Assembly (NCBI GenBank): GCA_905221605.1
Contig: CAJNDS010000502.1
Coordinates: forward strand, 328,501 to 392,500
Direction of reading: 5' to 3'
From: Symbiodinium natans
Taxonomy: Eukaryota > Sar > Dinophyceae > Suessiales > Symbiodiniaceae
Length of the DNA: 64,000 nucleotides
Shown here piece after piece: positions 41,174 to 51,389 of the stretch. Every line of letters starts with the position of its first letter. The first letter of the stretch is position 1. A model generated the notes under the pieces. The model searched no databases. It was given only the letters and a program-made list of their open reading frames with translations, and had not been told where the DNA came from. Both the position numbers and the translations under genes were made by a program.

Positions 41174-43416
41174 TATACATATACATGTATATTTATTTTT
41201 ATATATATATATATACATATGTATATATATATATATATATATATGCCCTTCCCCCTGTTATTAAACCCACCCCCTCCCAATAGAAACTCGGCATGTGTTT
41301 TTAGTATTAGGGGGTATGTTTTTGTCCATATGCCATCTTTTTGGGATAGGGTTTAGATTGGCTTGAAGGTTTTGAGGCCCCCCTAATTCGGAATAGGGTT
41401 TAAAAGGCGGAGTCGGTTTCGGCAGGAGGTTTTCGACAGTGTTTTTTATGCCCTTATTGTAATATGGTCTCTGGGCTACCAAGAATCTCTAAGCCCGCGA
41501 ACTTCGGAAGCCTAAGCCAGCAAAGACACAGCCCGAAGCCCTGCGAGGGCTCCAAAACCCCCCCTCGCAACCTTTGAAGGGCGCGGTTCAGGGTTTAGGG
41601 TTTAGGGTTTAGGGTTTCCGGTTTAGGGTTTGACCCTCCCGTAAAACCCCCCCCCTGGCTGCAAGCCATGCGGCTTGAAGCCTCGCAGGAGATCGGCGCA
41701 GTGCTGACGGACGGGGCATTTGGGGGTTTTGGGGGGTTTGGGGTTGAGATTTAGGGGTTTAGGATTTAGGATTTAGGGCTTGGGATTTAGGATTTAGGGT
41801 TTAGGGCTGGGGAGTTTGGGGTTTTGGGGGTTAGGGGTTGTGGTTCAGGGTTTTCGGGTTTTCGGGTTTGAGATTCGTGGCCTGGAAGGTGGGTGGGAGG
41901 GCTTCTGCCTTATTTATTTTATTTTATTTTTTTTGTTGGGGGGGGGGTTGTGGTTAGTTGTGTAGGGCGCGCGCTTGGGTGGCCCTGAAACGGGTTCAGG
42001 GTTTAGGATTTCGGTCTTCTTTCGCTTTGCCAACCTAAACCCTAAACCCTAAATCCTAAACCCTAAACCCTAAACCCTAAACCCTAAACCCTAAGCCCTA
42101 AGCCCTAAACCCGAAACCCCAAACTCGAAACCCTTAGCTGCACGCGCAGGACGTGGGATACCAGGGCACCGTGGAGGCAGGGCTTTTGGGGTTTGAGGGA
42201 GAGAACGGCGCTGGACCCAAATTTTGTAAGGATCTCTTTGGAGTGTATGACATTCCTTCAAAGGTCTTGGACTCCCCAGGCTCCGTGTTGAGGAGGTCTC
42301 AGATGTAGGGCTTGGGGGATGGACCTCTCGGCTTAAACCCTGTATCTAGTAGCCGGGCCTGGCCCCCCTAAGCCCCATAAACCCAGAACCCTGAGACCCT
42401 TTTATGCGCCCACGTTCCGCGTAATCGACCCCCCCCCCCCCCAATGGTATCCCCCCCCCCCCCCGGCAACTGCCTGTTAACCCTAAAAACACCACGGACC
42501 CCGGGGGGGGGACAGAGAAGCCTCAGCCTAAACCCCAAACCCTGAACCCTAGCCCTAAAACTTAAACCCACCAATGAGCGACGGGAGGAAGAAGGGTAAA
42601 TCCGAAATCTTTGCTGCTTTAACTCTGAACCCTCAACCGTAAACCCAGCACGAACCACAGGGGGGAGAGGGGAAACCGTAACCCTATCATTACCCCGAAC
42701 CTTGAACCCAAATCAAACTCTAAACCCACAGTGAACCAACGGACCAGAGTGAAAATCCTGAACCCTAATGCTTAACCCTAAACCCCTAAACCCTAACCCA
42801 TGAACCACAGACCATGAACCACGGGGGGGGGGACCCAAAACCCACCATGAAACCACAGGGGGGGGGGATACCATGGGGGGGGAGGGGGGGGGGGGGCGCC
42901 TATGCTGGCCCATTTAGCCCTCAACTGCATTGTGTTCTTTCCCATGGCATGGCCGCTCAAATTTGGGAACGTACTTTCGACCTTTGACGAACCCTGAAGC
43001 GCTCAACCCGAACACGGCTTCCTTGTCCTCGAGCCGGGTCCATAGTGATTGGGTGACTTGGCACTTTGAGCCACTAGGCCCCACGGGGCTCACCAGTAAG
43101 CCCTTGGCCAACTCCGGGGCAAGACATATCGGGTGTTTGAGACCAAGGTTCGTCCAACTTTTGGGGATCAGGTTGTTTGGCTCATGTTTAGTTCATGGCT
43201 TCGGGTTTAAGACCCAATAGTTCTACCCCTGAGTTTGGGCAAACCCCGGACCCTGAACTCTGAACCCCACGCCCTAAATCTTAAGTCCCAGAGTCATCAT
43301 CCCTGAACCCCGAAACTCCGTCAAGCTTTGAATCCTAAGGCCCGAGACCGGGTTACGGAAACCGTTTAAGTCTGTAAACCCGTAAACCCTAACACATCTC
43401 TGAATATCTCGGAGAG
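40893..43416. other. Long span: microsatellites, arrays, homopolymers
   Basis: (TA)n and TATATC repeats at 41100-41245, TTTAGGG units at 41590-41625, CCCTAAA array 42030-42120, and the G/C homopolymer cluster at 42425-42896. No convincing exon; DVGYQGTVEAG near 42150 is very short. Confidence 0.45.
42425..42896. repeat. Cluster of long C and G homopolymers
   Basis: C14-C15 runs near 42430 and 42450 and G8-G16 runs near 42505, 42825, 42857 and 42868-42896, with GGTATCCCC and its inverse GGGGATACC repeated. Could fold into G-quadruplex or hairpin structures. Confidence 0.8.
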
Positions 43417-43452
43417 GTCGTTGGAAAGACGGTCGCCGTGGTGGAGGAGAAG
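43417..43452 (+). CDS. Small exon-like, VVGKTVAVVEEK
   Basis: Twelve codons between GAGAG|G and GAAG|GTTCAG; the frame stays open on both sides (ISEYLGE before, VQARLREEPLNRRF after). Confidence 0.4.
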
Positions 43453-44134
43453 GTTCAGGCTCGCCTGCGAGAGGAACCCTTAAACAGACGATTTCGGCGG
43501 AGGGGGGATTTTAAAATTTGTACAGGGCTTGATTTGAAAGATTTTTTGGGTTTTTATGTACCCCCTAATCCGTATATAATCTTAATCCTTGGCCACAAAA
43601 TAGTCATAGGCGCCCGAGCCTACCCTAGCACGGTAAGCTCTCAAAAGTTTGAACATCATTACCCTCCTACCCCAAAGTTGGTTACTAACGGGAGTCCCAG
43701 CCCCAATCGTCCTTAAGCCATGTTCCAGCTTGATGGAGTCGCCTGTCGGGCTTGGGATTCCTAACAAGTGGGGCTAAGGGTGTAGGGAGGTTTTGGGGAG
43801 CTTTAGGTTTCCGGACTTTTGCAGCACTTCGGGGGTTAGACTCTGTGGACCAGGACACCACCACTGAATCCCGCAAAAAGGACCCCCCCCCCTACTCGGA
43901 TTCCTTTAGGGTTCAGGGTTTGGGGTTCAGGGTTTAGGGTTCAGGGTCCTTGCAATCCAGGGAACCACTCGTTTTTCTCGGGGGCCTCAGCCCTAAAGCA
44001 CTTCGGGTTTAAGCTTTGGTTTTTGGGGGCACGTGGCCGTTCTGATTGGTTTAGGAGACCTGCACCTGAAGTGAGAGGTTTGTGAGATGTGCTGCGGTTT
44101 CGGGTTTAGGGTTCTGGGGCTGCTGTGGTTTCAG

Positions 44135-44287
44135 GACATGGGTCTGACCAGGTGGTTTACCCCATCACAGACTTGAGAAAACAAGATACAGACCTACACA
44201 AATACTTACGGCAACTTGAAAGCGTCATAATCGCCTCATTGAGTGAGGTTTCTGGCATAACAGCTTTCAGGGAGGAAGGCCTGACAG
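44135..44287 (+). CDS. lipB: Internal exon of octanoyltransferase (LipB / LIPT2 family)
   Basis: Reads HGSDQVVYPITDL, RKQDTDLHKYLRQLE, SVIIASLSEVSGITAF and REEGLT, with a split Gly codon at the donor. LipB transfers octanoyl from acyl carrier protein to lipoyl-dependent enzymes in plastids or mitochondria. The family signature HGPGQxVxYPIxDL...DLHxYLRxLE...GLTG is matched in order and spacing. Here PG is replaced by SD in the HGPG loop. Acceptor TTTCAG|G, donor ACAG|GTTAGC. It covers only about 50 of the roughly 210-230 residues expected, and neither the preceding RGG exon nor the later catalytic Cys/Lys region was found nearby. It may be part of a widely split gene or an orphan fragment. Confidence 0.8.
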
Positions 44288-44370
44288 GTTAGCCCCCTTC
44301 CGTCCACTGTAGTCAGACGGTAAGTTCCTGCCAAGGGCTCCAGGGTCTATATCAAAATGAAAACCCTAAA

Positions 44371-44703
44371 GCCCCGCTTACTGGGACTCGATCGACAAGG
44401 GCGAAACGAGCCTGAGCGATGATGAGGCCTGGGACGCCTTGTGGGAGGTCGATCTGGAGACGTCGGATGAGGCAGCGGTCTATTCGCAGCTCACACAGGA
44501 GCTGCAGCGCACTCGCAACGACAGCTCCGTCGCCCTCCGTCGCATCTTTAGGTCTATGTGCCTCCACTGGCATCCAGTCGACAGGATCGAAGAGTCCCAC
44601 GAGGCATTCAAGTGGAGCACCAGCCTTCCTTTCGAACAACCTCTCGAGGACGAGCCCCGAACCCTTCGCCCCCCAAACTCCCACCCTCAGCCCCAAACAC
44701 CTT
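44371..44703 (+). CDS. Acidic exon with J-domain-like end
   Basis: Longest convincing exon outside low-complexity sequence. Reads AYWDSIDKGETSLSDDEAWD and continues to VYSQLTQELQRTRND, then VALRRIFRSMCLHWHPVD and EESHEAFKW. The RxxxRxxxLxWHPDR...EAFxW pattern recalls a degenerate DnaJ helix II-III region, with HPD altered to HPVD. Start follows a CCCTAAAG| acceptor. The frame runs to TGA at 44703, but the last 15 residues are Pro-rich repeat-like, so the true end is probably near 44660. Confidence 0.5.
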
Positions 44704-44707
44704 GAGC

Positions 44708-44980
44708 CTAAACCCTAAACCCTAAACCCTAAACCCTAAACCCTAAACCCTAAACCCTAAACCCTAAACCCTAAACCCTAAACCCTAAACCCTAAACCCT
44801 AAACCCTAAACCCTAAACCCTAAACCCTAACACTAAACCCTAAACCCTAAACCCTAAACCCTAAACCCTAAACCCTAAACCCTAAACCCTAAACCCTAAA
44901 CCCTAAACCCTAAACCCTAAACCCTAAACCCTAAACCCTAAACCCTAAACCCTAAACCCACAAACCCTAAACCCCAAATT
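44708..44980. repeat. Long CCCTAAA array
   Basis: About 36 C-rich heptamers with only one visible slip; the longest canonical array in the window. Confidence 0.98.
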
Positions 44981-45218
44981 TCCAGGACCCAAGCCCTGGG
45001 TCCCATCCAAACCCCCATCAGAAAATTTTTTAGGGTTTCAGGGTTACCCTGAACCTTGAAATCTTGAGCCGGGATAGACCCCCTCCTCGTCCCTTGATGC
45101 TTTGGGGTCTCTGACTTACTGGGGGTTAAGCGTTCGGGTGCCCCCCCCGCCCCCCCCCAAAGCCCTAAACCCCCAAAACTCTCAGACCCCCCCGCCCCCC
45201 CCAAAGACAATGAAACAG

Positions 45219-45319
45219 GTTCCTGTGACGACGGTGACGACAAGCGCTGCGGTGACGACAAGCTCCGCGGCAACGACAAGCTCCACGTCCACCTCAGAAG
45301 CTTGGACCAACTGCGGCAG
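45219..45319 (+). CDS. Exon, Thr/Ser/Val-rich
   Basis: Reads VPVTTVTTSAAVTTSSAATT then SSTSTSEAWTNCG, between GAAACAG|G and GGCAG|GTTGAG. The repeat-like GTGACGACA codons favour Thr/Ser, as in the segment at 28345. Possible O-glycosylated linker. Another frame (acidic, DDGDDKRCGDDK) is open too. Confidence 0.6.
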
Positions 45320-45636
45320 GTTGAGGAATTGAGAGTATATATATATATATATATAGATAGGTTTCTCTGTGTTTGTTTTTAAGGGGTTGAAGTTTCGAGC
45401 TCGAGGTGCGGGGGTTTGAGGGCTCCGGGAGTAATTGATATGGCCCGAAAGCAGATTTCCTAAAGCCCTCAAAGTCACCAATCACAAACCTTCTACCCTC
45501 AATCCTAGAACCTTGATCCCTAACCTCTTGTAAACTGCAAGACCAAGAATCCGATGAACCAAACTGCAATACCACGAATCCGATGAACCCCCCCCCAAAA
45601 AAAAAAGGCAAAGGTCTAAACCCAAATCTCGCCTAG

Positions 45637-45706
45637 GAAAGCTCATCCACAACATCCACGACGACGGGCGCGGACGAATCCACGAGCTCGCCGGGAATCC
45701 CTGAGG
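45637..45706 (+). CDS. Exon, Ser/Thr-rich
   Basis: Reads ESSSTTSTTTGADESTSS then PGIPE, between GCCTAG|G and GAGG|GTTTGG. Same style as 45219, so the two are probably consecutive exons of a mucin-like protein. Between them lies a (TA)n run at 45336-45353. Confidence 0.6.
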
Positions 45707-45773
45707 GTTTGGGGGGTTTAGGGCAAACCCAGAATAAAGCATAAACCCTAAACCCTGTCCCACCCTCATTCAG

Positions 45774-45914
45774 GTGCGTGCGCACATTCGGCTCGATATC
45801 CGCGATCTCGCACAGGCCTCGTCCGCCGTTCCAGATGCTCGGCCTCGCGGCTTACATCGCGAACAACAAGGCTTTTGTGTGGTTCCATGTGACCCCTCAC
45901 GACCTTCCCTTCTG
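45774..45914 (+). CDS. Exon-like, hydrophobic/aromatic
   Basis: After CATTCAG|G one frame reads ...RPPFQMLGLAAYIANNKAF then VWFHVTPHDLPF before a GTGATC donor. Another frame is also open for 61 codons. The former looks more protein-like. Confidence 0.45.
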
Positions 45915-46282
45915 GTGATCCACAGCGACACTTGCAATGCGCGTGGCGTGTTGTGAGCTGTTTCGTGCCGTTTACTAAAGTCGAACCCTAAACCTTCTGC
46001 TGGCATTGCTTTGCACGGTTCTTAGGGTTTCTTGGGGTTGTGGAACCCTAGACCTTAAACCGCGATTTTCTCGTGGTCCCGTTACACCCCGAACACTCCC
46101 AGCCCTATGAACCCCCGAGTCGCAGGCAGGAGGCAAATTGGGAACTAACTTGATTTGTGAACCCTAAACCCTAAACCCTAAACCCTAAACCCTGAACCCT
46201 GAACCCTGAACCCTGGTTCTAGGGCGTACACTAAGCCCCCAATAAAAGAACCCCTGTAAACCTTAAAAGCCCTTCTTCGAAG

Positions 46283-46335
46283 GGTCACCTGTGCCGACTC
46301 TGGGTGCTCCAAACGCACGAAGTCGAGAGCGCAAG
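46283..46335 (+). CDS. Exon-like, VTCADSGCSKRTKSRAQ
   Basis: After TCGAAG|G; two cysteines; ends against a TTTAGGG array at 46340. Donor not exact. Confidence 0.45.
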
Positions 46336-46339
46336 CTTT

Positions 46340-46408
46340 GGGGTTTAGGGTTTAGGGGGTAGGGTTTAGGGTTTAGGGTTTAGGGTTTGGGGTTTAGGGT
46401 TTAGGGCG
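46340..46408. repeat. TTTAGGG array
   Basis: G-rich units with TTTAGGGGG and TTTGGGG variants between two cysteine-containing islands. Confidence 0.95.
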
Positions 46409-46411
46409 AAG

Positions 46412-46460
46412 TGCGGTGCAGCTGCAACGAACGGGCTCTCGGAGCCCATTTGTCCCAAAG
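46412..46460 (+). CDS. Exon-like, CGAAATNGLSEPICPK
   Basis: Begins after GCGAAG right at the end of the array. CGAAATN is loosely like CGTNA of the first gene. Confidence 0.45.
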
Positions 46461-47274
46461 CCCTAAGCTTGGGAGGTTCTCTAAAGTATGTTACTTTTTT
46501 TGGGGGATCCGATTTTGAGACCCACAATCCCTTCGCATCTCCTGCTGTTCTTGGGCCATAGGGGGAAGCCTAGCGTTCAGGCTTCAGCACTTAAGGTTTA
46601 TCAGGCTTCAGCACTTAAGGTTTAGGGTTTAGCGTTGAGGGTTTAGGGTTTAGGGTTTAGGGCGTTTTTCAGTTTAGGGGTCCTCCCCCCACCACCACCA
46701 AAAACAAGTCAGGCCCCGGTGAAGTGGCATGTGGGGGGTATAGGCCATATAGAGGACGCCGAATTGCTAAGAGTACTCCCTTCGGGTTCCTGAATAGATT
46801 ATTTTTATAACCCCCCAAAAACCCTGTTCTAATGATTAAGGCCCCTATGGTCGGCCCCGGAAAGCCCTTCAAGCCTCAGCTCCAGCCCCCGAAGCCCCGA
46901 AGCCTCGACCCTCGCGGCCAGCAGCGCACGTTGCCCGTGCAAGCTTAGGGTTTGGGGGTTTAGGGTTCAGGGTTTAGGATGGCTTCAGGGCTCGTGGACA
47001 TACTGATTCTTTGCAGGAAGGTGGTGCCCGACACCTGTGTTTCAGGAAGTCCCACATCGAAACCTTGGAGAATTGCCAAAAATCGAAGCCCTAAACCCTG
47101 AAATCCTGCACGCCCTGAACTACGTTGACCTGAACAGCACATAAAGCCACGAAGCCTTTCAGCCCTAAACCTCGCAACCCTGAGCCCTTAAAGCCCGACA
47201 AAGATTAGCCCCTTGTACATCCTGAGCCCCAAGAAGCACAATTTTTACCTTCCATGACTCAAAGCTTCTGGAAG
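46461..47274. other. Intron-like span
   Basis: TTTAGGG/TTAAGG units at 46605-46665 including a duplicated CTTCAGCACTTAAGGTTTA. No exon recognised. Confidence 0.4.
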
Positions 47275-47373
47275 TCTTCGGATTCCCCCGCACCTGCGCC
47301 CATGAGGTCATCTTCCACGGAAGAGGTCACTCCCACTCACACGGATGATGCCATGGGCCAGAGGCCGGGAGGG
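47275..47373 (+). CDS. Exon, Ser/Pro/Thr-rich
   Basis: 33 codons after GGAAG: SSDSPAPAPMRSSSTEEVTP then THTDDAMGQRPGG, before GTTTGAGG. Linker-like composition. Confidence 0.5.
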
Positions 47374-47551
47374 GTTTGAGGACTTTAGGGTCTGGGGTTT
47401 ACTTGAGGGGTCCACCCTACACCCTAAACCCATGGGTAGTAGTCCGTGCTACGCAAGTCAGAACTCAGATGCCTTCATTCCGATAGCGAAGATGCCCGAA
47501 ATCCTAAATCCCTACTCACAACTGTCCCCGTGAACCGGTAGGTGGCTTTAG

Positions 47552-47696
47552 GACCAAGCCTGATGTGCGGCTGGACCGCGAAGACTTTCACGGCATCGAA
47601 GGCGTGCGATTGCGCGCAGCGCAGACACAAGGTCCCAAGTTTTTACGTGAAACGACTGCCGTCAGAATGAACGCAGCCGCTTCCTGGAATGGCCGG
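47552..47696 (+). CDS. Exon, TTTAG|G acceptor and GTTTAG donor
   Basis: Reads TKPDVRLDREDFHGIEGV, RLRAAQTQGPKFLRET and TAVRMNAAASWNGR. Acceptor CTTTAG|G; donor is the first unit of the TTTAGGG array at 47697. Ordinary soluble-protein composition; no family assigned. Confidence 0.6.
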
Positions 47697-47744
47697 GTTT
47701 AGGGTTTAGGGTTTAGGGTTTCGGGGAAGCGGGCTCCAAAGAAG

Positions 47745-47813
47745 TGCCGGAGAAAAAGCCTCAGGGCACTCCGCAACGGCGCCAAGCTACCAACGACCCA
47801 GGCACCGACATCG
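47745..47813 (+). CDS. Exon, Gln/Pro/Arg-rich
   Basis: Reads PEKKPQGTPQRRQATNDPGT then DI, from GAAG|T to TCG|GTACAT. Confidence 0.5.
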
Positions 47814-48325
47814 GTACATCATTTTAGCAGAGTGTCCACTGCCAGCGTTGGCCAGATCACGGCTTTCCGCAAAGCTACTTGTGGCTGCATTCGGAAGAGG
47901 GCCAAGCCAGGTTATGCCCCTGACCCCCAACAGGCCGCATGATGGCCTGTCGGGCAGATTAGAGCTTAGGGCTTAGGGTTTGTTTGCTGCCGGCTCCTAC
48001 TCTGACACGGTGCCTCATACGTGCGGTACGCACAAATGTTGACCACCTGTTCAGTATGTAGGGAATTGGCTTTGTGAGCAGCCTCCCGAGACCCTAAACC
48101 CTTAACCCTCCTTTGCCTCTGGAGACTGAAGCCCCGGATCCCAGAACCCTGGCCCCTACTTCTAAGACTCGAAGCCTAAGCCTCGGTAAACTGAACCCCT
48201 AACCAACCGCACCCCCCCCCCCTCAAACCTTTCCCAAACCTCCAAAAGCCTCCAAACCCCCACCCTAAACCCCTAAGCCCCAAAGGGTCCAAGCCCTAAC
48301 TCCAAACCAAAGATTCTTGCAACAG

Positions 48326-48370
48326 GCTTCTCTTACCCACCCTGCTGGCCATCCTGGCAGTGTCATCCTT
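48326..48370 (+). CDS. Possible hydrophobic exon (signal or membrane segment)
   Basis: Between CAACAG|G and CCTT|GTGAGG. One frame reads LLLPTLLAILAVSSL, a strong hydrophobic run; the alternative reads FSYPPCWPSWQCHPC, cysteine-rich. Frame undecided. Confidence 0.4.
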
Positions 48371-48869
48371 GTGAGGCCAGGGCAGCGTTTAGGCTCTTGG
48401 GTTTAGGGTGCGGGGTTTGGGGTCAGGGTTTAGGGTTTCGGATTTCGGGATGATCTTGTGCTGGGTTTCGGGTTCCGCGCACAGGGTTGAGGGTTTGGGG
48501 TTTGGAGGCCTAGGTCAGAGCTTAAGGCCCAGGGTTCCGTCCAGCTTCGTCTGGGGGCTGTTCCAAGAGAATGCCCACTTTGAGAATGCAGCGACCCTTA
48601 AATCCTAACCCCTGAACCCTAAACCCTAATTAAACCCAACACCCTGATCCCTTCAAACCCTGAACCCCAAAGCCCGAGAACAATGAACCCTAGGCCCGAT
48701 CCCTTGAGACCCAAATGTGCAGTATCGACCGGATCCAGGAGTGAAGAAACATCCTCGGGTTTAAATTGAAATTGTAAACGGTTTTGGGTTGTCCACTGTC
48801 TAGGATTTGCCGAGACTCCCCCAAATCATTTTTTGAGCTGAGGGCTTAGGAAGGTGCAATTGTAGGGGC

Positions 48870-49125
48870 TCAGCAGACCTTCAAAAATTGAATTCTAGAG
48901 GTTTTTGATTCAATATTCAGAGATTCCCAGACCTTCAATATTTCAAATCTGAGGTTTTTATCGAGATCCAAAGATCATCAGACCTTCAAAAATGGAATTC
49001 TAGAGATTTTGATTCGATATCCAAAGATCCCCAGATCTTCAATATTTCAATTCTGGACAATTTAATCAGATATCCAGAGATTCCCAGATCTTCAAAATTT
49101 GAACTCTAGAGATTTTGATTCACTA
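48870..49125. repeat. 53-bp tandem repeat, five units
   Basis: Units of CAGA(C/T)CTTCAA followed by (A)AATT(G/C)AATTCT...GATTxGATATCCAxAGATxCC. Units alternate between two types, giving a 106-bp higher order. Confidence 0.85.
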
Positions 49126-49178
49126 TCTCGTCCTTGCCAAAATCCTGGTCGTAAATCCTTTACAATTGAAACATGCAG

Positions 49179-49243
49179 CCGAACGGTTGGGGACTTCAGT
49201 AGCCCAAACGTGATTGAATTGAAAGCGCACTTGGCCGCAGAAG
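49179..49243 (+). CDS. Exon-like, RTVGDFSSPNVIELKAHLAA
   Basis: Between ATGCAG|C and GAAG|GTAATA. Sits at the edge of the 53-bp repeats, in the array-free island. Confidence 0.45.
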
Positions 49244-49280
49244 GTAATAAGAATCGCCCTCGATCAGGCCTTAACCTGAG

Positions 49281-49410
49281 ATGGCGTGGATGTTACTCGA
49301 GGCTTGCGTCCGAACCGTCCGGAAGCCTAGATCCCAATGTAAAGCCGAACGCGGAACGCCACGAAAACTGTCTCCAGGTCTTCAGATGTTCTTTGGCACT
49401 TCGGACTCCG
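49281..49410 (+). CDS. Exon-like, MAWMLLEACVRTVRKPRSQC
   Basis: After CCTGAG|A it continues KAERGTPRKLSPGLQMFFGT and SDS to a GTAAAT donor. Basic. Not recognised; could be a transposon remnant. Confidence 0.4.
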
Positions 49411-49628
49411 GTAAATTGCCTCGGAGGTCTATAGCTATTTCTTTATCAAGGCAGACAACGCGCGGGATGGTGGCAACTCATCCCAGCTGGAAGGCACAGC
49501 TGCTCTGAGCGATGTCGGGGCAGTTGGGGAGTTTAGGCTTTGTTGCCTTTTGAGGATCAGGCTTTACGTCGGAGAAGGTGTGATCATTTTGTTGAGCATC
49601 TGTCGTGAGCATGTCGCGAGCAAAAGTT

Positions 49629-49928
49629 CGGTTCTCTATAATTGGCAGGTTAATCGCCAAGATGGTCTGGTTGGCTGCCTGAGGATTTTGATGTTTTGAT
49701 GTGCGAGGACACGTCTTTCTGTTGTTTAGCGTAGTCATGGCAGGTGGTCTTTGGTAGCACCTCATGGCCGTTGCCTGAAATTCTAGCGATACTCTGCATG
49801 GTGCATGGATGCGTCTGTCTAAGGTCAATGCCCCATCGTGGCTCAAGAGTACCGCCCTCGGCTGTGATTGGCACGCTTCAACCTGTCATTGTAGCCCTGT
49901 GCAACCGCAGGCAAGCACGGCGCTGAAC
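49629..49928. repeat. 0.3 kb direct duplication, copy 1
   Basis: About 300 bp starting GGTTCTCTATAATTGGCAGG and ending GAGTCCCAAAGAGG. The frame translates to no recognised product on either strand. Confidence 0.9.
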
Positions 49929-50341
49929 CGCCGATCCCTGAGTCCCAAAGAGGGCTTGCTTATAGTGTAGAGATCTTAGACTATACTGTATCTACTCTTT
50001 TGGACACTAGTTTTGCATAGCCATAACGTGTCACGGGTGACCCGCCCCCGGGAGTTTGCCTAGGTCTTTCTTGCTGTTGGGTTCTGGTAGCTGCAAACAG
50101 AGTTGGTTCTAGCTTTCTGTTGCAATCGTTTAGGTGAGCTTTTGGTTTTGTAGAGGCAAACTCCTGGGTTTGCGGGTGGTGGTACCACATAACCGCCCAC
50201 CCTAATTATCTTTTGCTGAATTCAACTTTTCTTTTGCAATTTTAGAAGGCTGCTTTCAGTAGCGCCTTTTCTCCGCACGCAGCCGCGCGCATGTCAAAAA
50301 AAAGGGAGCGGTGCGTCGTGCGAGCGTGATTGGTTTCTGTT

Positions 50342-50365
50342 GTGTCTGTGAGAGAGAGAGAAAGA

Positions 50366-50417
<52 letters not shown>

Positions 50418-50434
50418 AAGAGCGAGAGAGAGTT
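50342..50434. repeat. (GA)n microsatellite
   Basis: Long GAGAGA tract with GATAGA interruptions, followed by its inverse CTCGCTCTCTC at 50435. Confidence 0.97.
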
Positions 50435-50550
50435 TCTCGCTCTCTCATTGGTTCCTCTTTTTGTGATTTTATCGGAGCGATTTTCACTTTATTCCCAAAA
50501 TGTTTGTATGGGGAGGCGTGGCGTCCCAACAAACAAGTGCATTAGGAATC

Positions 50551-50813
50551 GGTTCTCTATAATTGGCAGGTTAATCGCCAAGATGGTCTGGTTGGCTGCC
50601 TGAGGATTTTGATGTTTTGATGTGCGAGGACACGTCTTTCTGTTGTGTTTAGCGTGGTCATGGCAGGTGGTCTTTAGTAGCACTTGAAATTCTAGCGATA
50701 CTCTGCATGGTGCATGGATCGGCTGTGATTGGCACGCTTCAACCTGTCAGTGTAGCCCTGTGCAACCGCAGGCAAGCATGGCGCTGAACCGCCGATCCCT
50801 GAGTCCCAAAGAG
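50551..50813. repeat. 0.3 kb direct duplication, copy 2
   Basis: Nearly identical to 49629 on, but missing a stretch around CACCTCATGGCCGTTGCC and about 50 bp after GGTGCATGGAT. Carries an extra TGTTT near 50645. The copies diverge right after CCCAAAGAGG. Confidence 0.9.
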
Positions 50814-50877
50814 GCTGAAGATTGAGCACATGAAGATGCTGGCACGAAGCACTCTTCTGCCAGGTGCAGCAACTATA

Positions 50878-51182
50878 TGCGAGATGGATACATGCCCACC
50901 TACACCTCGGACCGTATATGGTCTCGCTCAACCAAAAGGCCGACAAAGTATAATTACTGCTTCACCCCAAAGCTTGCAACCTTGACGGCAGCGTCGCTGC
51001 AGGCATTAATGGAAGCGGCTACCGAGGAACTCCGTGCTCTCATTCGCAAAAGGCTGAGGCGCCCCCGTCCCAAAGTCTCAAATCAATGCGACCGATTTCT
51101 GCAGTTGCATCATGCTTGCTTGTCTAGGCACTGGATGGACGAGGAGTTAAAGCATTTTGGTCAGCGGAACAAGTTGCAGTCA
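50878..51182 (+). CDS. Hypothetical ORF, 102 codons
   Basis: ATG at 50878, no introns needed. Middle part reads SLQALMEAATEELRALIRKR then LRRPRPKVSNQCDRF, helical and basic; ends KHFGQRNKLQS. Lies in the array-free island after the duplication. No family recognised; may be a remnant of an inserted element. Confidence 0.4.
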
Positions 51183-51389
51183 TAATTCATCCAATTGTCA
51201 CTGCGACTGCCAGTGAAACATTACAGCAAACCATGATGCCTGACATCCTGAGGAAGCCGCGATAATGAAGCGATCTCCTGCACGGGCGAGAAAGCGCGAC
51301 GCAGTGGAAAAAATGGGAAGAGCCCCTTGCATGGATCACCCCAAACCCAGCACCCTCAAGTCCAGACCCCCAAACAGCTGCGCCCATCC

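Noticed and set aside
44708-44980. True telomere or chromosome end
   Set aside because: Array is internal, flanked by coding-like sequence on both sides, and arrays of both orientations occur throughout.
49829-49850. CCCATCGTGGCTCAAG resembling the dinoflagellate spliced leader end
   Set aside because: Two mismatches within the core CCATTTTGGCTCAAG and no match upstream; it lies within the 0.3 kb duplication, not before an ORF start. Chance resemblance is likely.
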